From Butyricicoccus sp. (lineage in GTDB: Bacteria; Bacillota; Clostridia; Oscillospirales; Butyricicoccaceae), in the NCBI GenBank assembly GCA_020025885.1, contig JAHHRJ010000043.1:1-15458 (forward strand): DNA of 15,458 nucleotides. Direction: 5' to 3'. The notes beneath the pieces are model-generated. The model saw only the letters and a list, made by a program, of their open reading frames with translations. It was not told the DNA's origin and did not search any database. Position 1 is the first letter of the stretch; the number at the start of each line of letters is the position of its first letter. Shown here one piece after another: positions 7,669-13,398 of this stretch. The position numbers were made by a program, and so were the translations under genes.

Positions 7669-7849
7669 ACGCACGTACCTCCGGAATACACAGCGTAACA
7701 CATTGCAGCCGGAATTGCCATGCCACACAGAAGATCCGTGTGAAATGGATCGTTAACGACTGTTTCACGAAATAGGATGCTGGAATAAACATCCGTGCAG
7801 CGAATCTTATCTCCAGCATTTCCATGAAACCCATGTATAATAACCACTT
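7669..7849 (-). promoter_or_regulatory. Structured 5' leader of remB-gyrB-gyrA
   Basis: About 180 bases separate the predicted transcript start (near 7849) from the remB ATG. Several pairings are visible: ATGCTGGA (7777-7784) with TCCAGCAT (7812-7819), CACAC (7724-7728) with GTGTG (7738-7742), and GATCC (7733-7737) with GGATC (7747-7751). The last two are mutually exclusive in part. No known riboswitch motif was recognised. A frame open across the leader starts with GTG, lacks a ribosome site and is not accepted as a gene. Confidence 0.45.
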
Positions 7850-7884
7850 ATGATTATTATACCACATTTTCAAGGAATTTGTTA
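7835..7884 (-). promoter_or_regulatory. Promoter of remB-gyrB-gyrA overlapped by a palindrome
   Basis: On the minus strand TGG-TATAAT (7864 to 7856) is an extended -10, with a weak -35 (TAACAA, 7884-7879) at 17 bases. A 9-bp perfect inverted repeat, GTATAATAA (7835-7843) and TTATTATAC (7854-7862), covers the -10 and the expected start site. Its symmetry also puts a TATAAT on the plus strand at 7836-7841. This would suit an operator, but no binding protein is known from the sequence. Confidence 0.6.
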
Positions 7885-7930
7885 GGGTACTGTGTAATTT
7901 TTTTCAATATGATCACACAAATTTTGCAGC

Positions 7931-9028
7931 CTATATCACTTTTCCGCTTTGCACATGGAACACCGCGCCTGTCTGAAAGCGTGCAACCGTTTCTTCCTCA
8001 CAGCAGGTGATGATCACCTGTCCTTGTCCCAAATGATTGAGCACAAAATCCTGCCGTCTGCGATCCAGCTCAGATAGGACATCATCGAGCAGCAAAACTG
8101 GATATGCATTGTCCGCATCAAAAAAAACAGCACGCTCTGCCAGCTTCAGTGCAAGTGCAGCCGTGCGCGTTTGCCCCTGCGACGCATAAGCCGCCGCCGG
8201 AACGCCGTTTAAGTGCAAGACTAAATCATCTTTATGCGGGCCAGAAAGACAAGACCGCGCTGCGATCTCTGCTGCGCGGTGAGAAAATGCATGCTGCTGA
8301 AGCTCTGCCTCAATGGTATCCGAGGAAGCAAAGGGATCTGTTATCGTCGAAACCGTGTGATACATACAGGTCAAGATCTCATTTGGTGCTGCTTCTGCAT
8401 GCAGCTCTCGTGCAAGTTCCGCGAGTTTGCGAATATACGATGCGCGATATCGAATGATGCGTGATCCCAGTCGGCATTGCCTTAGGGTGAAGTCATCCAG
8501 TAGATCCAATAACGCAGGTTTTTCCTCACTATCCTTCAAAATATGCAATTTGTGCGCAGTGACTCTTTCATATTCTGCAAGTGCACTTGCATAATGTGGT
8601 CGCAGCTGGCAAAGCGCAGTATCCAAAAAGCGTCGTCTTGCCGCTGCGCCCGCTCGGATCAGCATGAGGTCATCTGGACAAAATAATACAGTACGTAATA
8701 TTCCACGCACATCACTTTGGCGGCGTACCCGCACACCATTGCGGCGCAGTTCCATTGCCCGATGGGGGTGCAGCCGCAGATCCAATGTAATTTCATGCCC
8801 TTCGACATGAAAATTGCCGCAAATACGTGCTTCTTCTGCGCTAAATCGCACGCCCTCTTTTTTTTGTGCAGTGCGAAACAGTTTGAGCGTGGACAGCGCA
8901 GCAGCAGCTTCCAATAAATTGGTTTTGCCTTGCGCATTTTCGCCCACAATCAGATTTACCGCCGGATCAAATTTTAGGCTGGCAGCTTCATAGTTTCTGA
9001 AATTTTCCAGTGTCAGTGTATTAATCAA
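7931..9028 (-). CDS. recF: DNA replication and repair protein RecF
   Basis: This 365-residue ABC/SMC-like ATPase helps load RecA at gapped DNA together with RecO and RecR. The Walker A motif is GENAQGKT (29-36). GPHKDD (263-268) and the signature SQGQTRTAALALKLAE (283-298) follow, then Walker B VLLLDDVLSELD (311-322). The protein begins MINTLTLENFRNYE, matching the usual RecF start. The start codon is TTG at 9026-9028, supported by AGGTGG 4-5 bases upstream and by alignment to the family. It follows yaaA after a 61-base gap that contains a parS site. The dnaN-yaaA-recF order is the standard Firmicute one. The long gap to remB and its promoter suggest that the gyrase genes can be transcribed separately. 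Confidence 0.98.
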   Translation of the reverse strand: MINTLTLENFRNYEAASLKFDPAVNLIVGENAQGKTNLLEAAAALSTLKLFRTAQKKEGVRFSAEEARICGNFHVEGHEITLDLRLHPHRAMELRRNGVRVRRQSDVRGILRTVLFCPDDLMLIRAGAAARRRFLDTALCQLRPHYASALAEYERVTAHKLHILKDSEEKPALLDLLDDFTLRQCRLGSRIIRYRASYIRKLAELARELHAEAAPNEILTCMYHTVSTITDPFASSDTIEAELQQHAFSHRAAEIAARSCLSGPHKDDLVLHLNGVPAAAYASQGQTRTAALALKLAERAVFFDADNAYPVLLLDDVLSELDRRRQDFVLNHLGQGQVIITCCEEETVARFQTGAVFHVQSGKVI

Positions 9029-9054
9029 ATAACCACCTGCCTTCTTTTTGCATA

Positions 9055-9070
9055 TGTTTCACGTGAAACT
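9055..9070. promoter_or_regulatory. parS centromere site for ParB/Spo0J
   Basis: TGTTTCACGTGAAACT matches the conserved parS 16-mer TGTTTCACGTGAAACA at 15 of 16 positions; only the last base differs. It is palindromic and lies in the gap between yaaA and recF, about 3 kb from the dnaA-rpmH gap. Known parS sites cluster at origins and load ParB and then Smc. The parA/parB genes are not in this window. Confidence 0.93.
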
Positions 9071-9089
9071 TGGAAGAAATCCGAAATTT

Positions 9090-9296
9090 TTATCCAATTT
9101 CGACACTTTCTCCATCTAAAGTCACCGTATCACCTGTCCGCAGCTTTTTACCGCGCATGAGGCAGGGTTCTCCATTGACCAAAACTTCGCCTTCTGCAAT
9201 GCGGATCTTAGCTTCACCGCCGGAAGATACCAGATTTGCAAACTTAAGCAGGGCATCGAGTTTAATAAACTCGCCCGAAATCGTAATTTTATGCAT
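9090..9296 (-). CDS. yaaA: S4-domain RNA-binding protein, YaaA family
   Basis: This is a 68-residue S4-like RNA-binding protein, beginning MHKITISGEFIKLDALLKFANLVSSGGEAK and ending in the typical S4 turn VLVNGEPCLMRGKKLRTGDTV (split here for length: VLVNGEP, then MRGKKLRTGD, then VTLDG). It matches the small gene found between dnaN and recF in B. subtilis and other Firmicutes; a role in ribosome assembly or RNA binding is proposed for the family. Its ATG at 9294-9296 overlaps the end of dnaN by 8 bases, and GAGGT inside dnaN precedes it by about 11 bases, so translation is probably coupled to dnaN. No alternative start is plausible. Confidence 0.93.
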   Translation of the reverse strand: MHKITISGEFIKLDALLKFANLVSSGGEAKIRIAEGEVLVNGEPCLMRGKKLRTGDTVTLDGESVEIG

Positions 9297-10401
9297 CAGC
9301 TTTTAACCTCACTGGTAGAACAAGATAAGTGTATTTATCACCCTCTATTGGAGTCAATACAATGGGATTGAGTGCGCCCTTTAGGGAAATTTTTACTGTT
9401 TCATCACTGCATGCACGCAAGGCATCGAGTAAGTATCGGCTGTTGAATCCGATTTCCAGCTCAGATATACTGCCGTCGATGGTACATTCATCATAAGATT
9501 TTCCGAGTGCAGTGATACAGGTCATTTTCATCATCGATCCATCAAAGGTAACGCGAACTGGATTTTTGAGTCGTTCTGATACCAAAAGTGAAACGCGTTC
9601 CAAGCAGGTGATCATTTCGCGTGTATCGGCTTTGACTGTGTATTCAAATGTAGATGGGATTGCTGCATTATAATTTAAAAATTCGCCATCAATTAAGCGA
9701 CAAATGAGCGTTGTTTGTCCCAAAGAGAATAAAATATGCTTTTCTCCTGGGAAAATTGTTGCAAATTGGCTGTCATTTTCATGGGAAATTCGCTCAATCT
9801 CGCGCAAAGCGGGACCAGGAACAACGAATTTCATGTCTTCCGTGGGTGCTTGTTCCAATGTTTCACGTCGGATGGAAAGGCGAAAGCCGTCAACTGCAAC
9901 GACTGTTAAGCGTCCATTTATCAGTTCAAATAGACATCCGGTGTGGATCGGCTTTGCCTGATTGTCTGAAACTGCGAAAACTGTTTGGTTGATCATAGAT
10001 TTCAGTATGTTTTCTGGTATAGAGATCGGGTGTGTACCATTAACTTCTGGCATAACAGGGAAGTCATCTGATGCAGATGCAACTAAATTGAACACAGAAC
10101 GACCGCATTTTATGGTTGTGAGCAGTTTTTCGTCTGTTTCTACATATACAGTGTCATTTGGAAGTTTACGAACGATATCACCGAGGAGCTTTGCACTGAG
10201 AACGATTTCGCCGGGCTGAACGATTTCTGCATTGATTTTGGTGCAGATTCCGATAGAAAGATCATATCCAGATAAAGTTAGGTGATCTGTTGCAGTAATA
10301 CGTAGACCTTCCAAGATTGCGATTGTTGATTTTGTGGAAACTGCTCTTGATGCGATTGAGATTGCATCGAGAAATGCGGATTTTTCACATGAGAATTTCA
10401 T
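9289..10401 (-). CDS. dnaN: DNA polymerase III sliding clamp (beta subunit)
   Basis: This 370-residue ring protein tethers the replicative polymerase to DNA as a homodimer of three-domain subunits. The start MKFSCEKSAFLDAISIASRAV, the internal AVDGFRLSIRRE (168-179) and the C-terminus YTYLVLPVRLKADA are typical of DnaN; the last strand helps form the clamp-binding pocket. Length is standard. The ATG at 10401 has AAAGGA about 12 bases upstream, a slightly long spacing. The gene follows dnaA after 293 bases that hold DnaA boxes and the probable unwinding site. No convincing separate promoter was seen, so it may be co-transcribed with dnaA. It overlaps yaaA by 8 bases. Confidence 0.99.
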   Translation of the reverse strand: MKFSCEKSAFLDAISIASRAVSTKSTIAILEGLRITATDHLTLSGYDLSIGICTKINAEIVQPGEIVLSAKLLGDIVRKLPNDTVYVETDEKLLTTIKCGRSVFNLVASASDDFPVMPEVNGTHPISIPENILKSMINQTVFAVSDNQAKPIHTGCLFELINGRLTVVAVDGFRLSIRRETLEQAPTEDMKFVVPGPALREIERISHENDSQFATIFPGEKHILFSLGQTTLICRLIDGEFLNYNAAIPSTFEYTVKADTREMITCLERVSLLVSERLKNPVRVTFDGSMMKMTCITALGKSYDECTIDGSISELEIGFNSRYLLDALRACSDETVKISLKGALNPIVLTPIEGDKYTYLVLPVRLKADA

Positions 10402-10421
10402 CGGAAGTATTCATCCTTTCT

Positions 10422-10668
10422 TTGTCCACAGGGTATGTGGAAGTAAGTAGGTAGTTTATAGAGGATGCAGGTAGTAAATAGAAGGATATTTTTATAGTCG
10501 TAGTAGTAGAGCTGTGGAATCTGTGGAAAAGTCGAAAAATATCATGGAGACCATGGGAAATTTTATCCCCATGCGAATGTGCATGAATTTGGACAGATTG
10601 TGGGGGAAAATTATGGGAAATAGTTTTCCACAAGTTATCCATCCACAATCCACAGGCAGTGTGGATAA
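10422..10668. other. oriC: Downstream oriC part: DnaA boxes and DnaA-trio element
   Basis: The dnaA-dnaN gap holds a second DnaA-box cluster. Listed in the TTATCCACA sense: TTGTCCACA (10422-10430), TTTTCCACA on the minus strand (10522-10530), TTTTCCACA on plus (10624-10632), CCATCCACA (10639-10647), CAATCCACA (10646-10654) and a perfect box on the minus strand (10660-10668). At 10495-10509 the plus strand reads TAGTCGTAGTAGTAG, then AGC, then box-like TGTGGAATC (10513-10521) and TGTGGAAAA. This order (AT-rich stretch, TAG trios, short spacer, DnaA boxes) matches the basal unwinding element described in B. subtilis. The site of unwinding is inferred. Confidence 0.8.
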
Positions 10669-10694
10669 TTTTTAGTCTAAAAAAAGAGTCTGAT

Positions 10695-11999
10695 TTACAG
10701 ATTTTGAATATTTTCTATGAGTGTTTTGATGATATCTTCCAGCTCAGCATTTTTTTTGCGATCGCCGTCGATTTTGTCGCAAGCATGCATGACGGTGGTA
10801 TGATCACGACCAAATACTTTGCCAATTTCTGGAAGAGAATAGTTTGTCATTTTGCGCACAAGGTACATTGCCATTTGACGCGGCTGAACAGTATCTTTAG
10901 AGCGCCGATCTGATAGGATCTGATCGACCGGAACCGAATAGAAGTTGGATACGGTTTGCAAGATCATAGGTGGTGTGGGATTGAGTCCTGGATTGATGGA
11001 TTTTACCTCCTCAATGACTTTCTGTGTCATATCAATGGTGATTATTTCGCCCCCGAGTTCATGCTTTGCTTTGATTTTTTTAACCGTGCCTTCTAGCTGC
11101 CGCACATTGGACTGCAAATTTTCTGCAATGCAATAAATGACATCTTTGGGGAGTTCAAACCCTAATTTTGAGGCTTTTGCGTTAATAATTGCAATGCGTG
11201 TTTCAAAATCAGGTGGCTGGATATCTGCAAGAAGACCCCATTCAAAGCGTGTTTTCATGCGGTCTTCAAGGGTATTCATTTCTTTGGGCGGACGGTCAGA
11301 TGTGAGTACGATCTGACGACCGGATTCATAAAGCGCATTAAAGGTATGAAAAAATTCTTCCTGTGTACGCTCTTTGCCCGCGATAAATTGGATATCGTCA
11401 ATCAGCAGAAGATCTGTCATGCGGTATTTTCCGCGGAATGCTTGTACATCGCCTTCTTGGATAGCGGTGACCAGTTCGTTTGTAAAATCTTCGCCTTTGA
11501 CGTAAATAATTCGAAAATCTGGGTGTGTTCCGCGAATTACATTGCCGATCGCATGCAATAAGTGGGTTTTTCCCAAACCAGACTGTCCATAGATGAACAG
11601 CGGGTTGTAGTTTTCTGCTGGATGATTGGCAACAGAAATTGCGGCTGCATGGGCAAATTTATTGGAAGAACCTACAATAAAATGTTCAAATGTATATTCT
11701 TCGTCGGGAGAAAGTCCGATTGATTCGCCTGTTTTTGCAGGGGAGGTGGGCTGATCTCCATAAATTACAGAGAGCGTGATGGGTTCCCCAAGCAGCTCAG
11801 TCAAGGATTGCTGAAGCGGTCCTGTAAAACGAGATTCGATGATCTCTTTTTTGAATTGGTTGGCAGCGCGCAGAACGAAGCTGGTTCCATCAAGAGAAAT
11901 GGCTTCGGCGTCGTCAAACCACGCAGAAAGCGTGACTGGGCTAAAGGTACCCTCCATGCGCGACAACGCCATTTTGAGTAAGTCGTTGTTGCTGTTCAA
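10695..11999 (-). CDS. dnaA: Chromosomal replication initiator DnaA
   Basis: This 434-residue AAA+ ATPase binds DnaA boxes and opens the origin. Domain I (about 1-80) begins MNSNNDLLKMALSRMEGTFS. The domain II linker is short (about 81-100). The AAA+ core carries Walker A GQSGLGKT (138-145), Walker B LLLIDDIQF (197-205), LTSDRPP (232-238) and the sensor 2 region NVRQLEG (298-304). The C-terminal DNA-binding domain has the family signature GRDHTTVMHA (397-406). The start codon is TTG at 11997-11999, backed by AGGAGG with an 8-base spacer. The promoter TTGAAA-17-TATTAT lies 40-70 bases upstream, and inverted DnaA boxes sit directly upstream of the -35, suggesting autoregulation. Weak U-rich sequence follows the stop codon, but no clear terminator. 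Confidence 0.99.
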   Translation of the reverse strand: MNSNNDLLKMALSRMEGTFSPVTLSAWFDDAEAISLDGTSFVLRAANQFKKEIIESRFTGPLQQSLTELLGEPITLSVIYGDQPTSPAKTGESIGLSPDEEYTFEHFIVGSSNKFAHAAAISVANHPAENYNPLFIYGQSGLGKTHLLHAIGNVIRGTHPDFRIIYVKGEDFTNELVTAIQEGDVQAFRGKYRMTDLLLIDDIQFIAGKERTQEEFFHTFNALYESGRQIVLTSDRPPKEMNTLEDRMKTRFEWGLLADIQPPDFETRIAIINAKASKLGFELPKDVIYCIAENLQSNVRQLEGTVKKIKAKHELGGEIITIDMTQKVIEEVKSINPGLNPTPPMILQTVSNFYSVPVDQILSDRRSKDTVQPRQMAMYLVRKMTNYSLPEIGKVFGRDHTTVMHACDKIDGDRKKNAELEDIIKTLIENIQNL

Positions 12000-12040
12000 G
12001 AATTTATCCTCCTAATTCTGCCGATTCTAATTCACCCTAC

Positions 12041-12069
12041 ATAATATCATAAGTTGTATCTGATTTCAA
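12041..12069 (-). promoter_or_regulatory. dnaA promoter
   Basis: On the minus strand TTGAAA (12069-12064) and TATTAT (12046-12041) are spaced by 17 bases, predicting a start near 12034 and a short leader of about 35 bases. DnaA boxes begin two bases upstream of the -35, so bound DnaA could affect RNA polymerase. Confidence 0.75.
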
Positions 12070-12070
12070 G

Positions 12071-12153
12071 TTATCCACAGGTGTGGATAGGGGTGGGTAT
12101 AAATTTCTGTGTGTTTGCCAAAATCGGTTTGCGTTCGGAAAAAGTTATACACA
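12071..12153. other. oriC: Upstream oriC part: DnaA-box cluster between dnaA and rpmH
   Basis: A perfect DnaA box TTATCCACA (12071-12079) is followed after two bases by TGTGGATAG (12082-12090), an 8/9 box on the other strand. Together they make a near-perfect 20-bp palindrome. A further box, TTATACACA (12145-12153), fits the relaxed consensus TTWTNCACA, and TTGGGATAA (12169-12177) is a weak candidate. The rest of the 384-base gap is A/T-rich and holds the divergent promoters of dnaA and rpmH. No gene is supported in it. Confidence 0.88.
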
Positions 12154-12241
12154 GAGAAAATGGGCACTTTGGGATAACTCTTTTGGTAAAAAATAGCTGA
12201 ACTGTAAATCAAATAAATGTGCATTTTTTGTAAAGTTGCGC

Positions 12242-12271
12242 TTGACAAATCCTATATAGAGTGACTATAAT
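12242..12271 (+). promoter_or_regulatory. rpmH promoter
   Basis: TTGACA (12242-12247) and TATAAT (12266-12271) are both perfect hexamers, separated by 18 bases. The predicted start near 12278 gives a leader of about 106 bases before the rpmH ATG. It is the strongest promoter in the window, fitting a ribosomal protein gene. Confidence 0.9.
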
Positions 12272-12383
12272 ATATCTGATTCGGAGTATTACGGACAGGC
12301 AGCGGCATAAGCCCGATCTTCTGGTATTGGACCTGTGCCGGTGCCCATTCAGATCTATCATGATAATAGGAGGTGTGTGGTAA

Positions 12384-12518
12384 ATGCTGAGAACTTATCA
12401 GCCGAAGAAGCGTCAGCGCAGCAAGGAGCATGGCTTCCGTAAGAGAATGTCTACGAAGAATGGCCGCAAGGTGCTGGCTCGCCGTCGTGCGAAGGGCCGC
12501 AAGCAGCTGACCCTGTAA
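12384..12518 (+). CDS. rpmH: 50S ribosomal protein L34
   Basis: This 44-residue, strongly basic protein is the L34 component of the large ribosomal subunit. It begins MLRTYQPKKRQRSKEHGFRK and ends KGRKQLTL, with the diagnostic GFRKRMSTKNGRKVLARRRAKGRK core (given in two parts: GFRKRMSTKNGRKV and LARRRAKGRK). Length is typical. AGGAGG lies about 10 bases before the ATG. It is the first gene of the right arm, divergent from dnaA across the origin, has a near-consensus promoter and is followed by a strong terminator. Downstream rnpA must be reached by read-through or its own promoter. Confidence 0.99.
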   Translation: MLRTYQPKKRQRSKEHGFRKRMSTKNGRKVLARRRAKGRKQLTL

Positions 12519-12541
12519 TCCGGGAAAACAAAAAACAAATC

Positions 12542-12569
12542 GAGCCGCCCTACTTGAGCGGCTCTTTTT
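12542..12569 (+). terminator. Rho-independent terminator after rpmH
   Basis: GAGCCGC (12542-12548) and GCGGCTC (12558-12564) form a perfect GC-rich 7-bp stem with a nine-base loop, followed at once by TTTTT. It begins 24 bases after the rpmH stop codon. Confidence 0.92.
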
Positions 12570-12609
12570 CGTATTTTTAGCGTGTCAGGAATGCGTTTTT
12601 ATGATTTTC

Positions 12610-12750
12610 GTCTGCCGTATCCCCACCTGACCACATACCAACAAGGGGAGAGTACGGCAGGCAGACCGCGCAGGCTGCAAAGATGCAGCCATCCGAATTG
12701 GCGCGGGGGGGAGAAGCCTGGGCATCGGCAGATCCCATAACGCTTCTGTA
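12610..12750 (+). ncRNA. Unassigned structured RNA / leader upstream of rnpA
   Basis: Three consecutive stable helices fill the gap before rnpA. The first pairs CTGCCGTA (12612-12619) with TACGGCAG (12653-12660) and has an inner CCCC/GGGG. The second is two-tiered: CCGCGC (12666-12671) with GCGCGG (12701-12706), around GGCTGCA (12673-12679) with TGCAGCC (12684-12690). The third pairs AGAAGC (12712-12717) with GCTTCT (12742-12747) around TGGG/CCCA, then GTAAATTTTTATTT, just before the rnpA ribosome site. I could not match it to SRP RNA, 6S RNA, a T-box or any riboswitch I know. It may be a regulatory leader or a small RNA; no protein gene is supported. Confidence 0.45.
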
Positions 12751-12772
12751 AATTTTTATTTCGGAGCAAACC

Positions 12773-13129
12773 ATGAAATCTACCTATGTTATCAAAGAAA
12801 ACCATGAATTCCGCAGGCTGTATCATCGCGGGAAATCCACGGCGAATCGTTATCTTGTACTGTATTGCATGAAAAACCGCCGTCCCTATAATCGTTTGGG
12901 ACTCACAGTAAGTGCAAAGTTTGGCGGTGCTGTACAGCGCAATCGCGCAAAACGCCTGTTTCGTGAGGCATATCGTCTGCATGAATCGGAATTGAAGCAA
13001 GGGTTCGATCTGGTGCTGGTGGCACGTACTCGTATGCTGGGTGCTAGCTGTGCAGACATTGAAAAAGCACTGCGCAAGGCAGCACGCGATCTGCACCTGC
13101 TCGAGGAAAAAGAAGGGAAGCAGTCATGA
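12773..13129 (+). CDS. rnpA: Ribonuclease P protein component
   Basis: This 118-residue basic protein supports the RNase P RNA in cutting the 5' leader from precursor tRNAs. It begins MKSTYVIKENHEFRRLYHRG, as usual for the family. The RNR signature is clear in KFGGAVQRNRAKRLFREAY (about residues 49-67), which contacts RNA. Length is normal. CGGAG lies about 6 bases before the ATG at 12773. Its last codon and stop overlap the yidD start (ATGA). It follows a structured leader and the rpmH terminator, so it is likely regulated apart from rpmH. Confidence 0.97.
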   Translation: MKSTYVIKENHEFRRLYHRGKSTANRYLVLYCMKNRRPYNRLGLTVSAKFGGAVQRNRAKRLFREAYRLHESELKQGFDLVLVARTRMLGASCADIEKALRKAARDLHLLEEKEGKQS

Positions 13130-13338
13130 AACGATTGATCTTATCCTGCATTCGCCTGTATCGGCGGGGTATTTCACCTTACACTGCTCCTACCTGCCGT
13201 TATATTCCAACCTGCTCCCAATATGCATTGGAGGCAGTGGAAAAATATGGTGCATGGAAGGGCAGCTGGCTGGCGATTCGCCGGATCTGTCGTTGTCATC
13301 CTTTTTCCAAGGGCGGACCCTACGACCCTGTCCCCTGA
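13126..13338 (+). CDS. yidD: Membrane protein insertion efficiency factor YidD
   Basis: This 70-residue protein of the YidD (DUF37) family is thought to aid YidC-dependent membrane protein insertion at the inner face of the membrane. The family motifs CRYIPTCSQYALEAVEKYG (residues 24-42) and CHPFSKGGPYDPVP (57-70) are complete, and the cysteines of the conserved core are present. The ATG overlaps the rnpA stop by four bases (ATGA), with AAGGGA in the end of rnpA as ribosome site, so translation is probably coupled. yidC follows after 60 bases. Confidence 0.97.
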   Translation: MKRLILSCIRLYRRGISPYTAPTCRYIPTCSQYALEAVEKYGAWKGSWLAIRRICRCHPFSKGGPYDPVP

Positions 13339-13373
13339 GTTTAGGGGATCCGAACGGGAATATATCTCGTTCG
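13331..13373 (+). other. Two tandem hairpins between yidD and yidC
   Basis: TCCCCT (13331-13336) and AGGGGA (13343-13348) form a 6-bp stem that takes in the yidD stop codon. CGAACGGGA (13351-13359) and TCTCGTTCG (13365-13373) form a 9-bp stem with one G-U pair and loop ATATA. No U-tract follows. They lie just upstream of the yidC ribosome site and could affect yidC translation or mRNA processing. Confidence 0.5.
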
Positions 13374-13398
13374 TTAACACATTTGGAGGAACAAAATT

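Noticed and set aside
7669..7728. Longer start for the RemB-like gene
   Set aside because: The extension is read through the GGAGG that serves the ATG at 7668, and family members begin at MYxHxG.
7563..7847. Open frame across the remB leader and into remB
   Set aside because: GTG start almost at the predicted transcript start, no ribosome site, and it overlaps remB in another frame.
10530..10537. Possible Spo0A box (AGTCGAA) beside the DnaA-trio element
   Set aside because: Only six of seven consensus bases and a single copy; too short to support without a second site or evidence of sporulation.
12519..12772. Known small RNA (SRP RNA, 6S RNA, T-box or riboswitch) before rnpA
   Set aside because: I looked for the SRP GGAAG/GCAGCC core, the T-box GGGTGG motif and common riboswitch cores and found none, so only an unassigned structured RNA is reported.
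12577..12774. 65-codon minus-strand frame in the rpmH-rnpA gap
   Set aside because: No ribosome site; composition reflects the GC-rich helices, which explain the sequence better.
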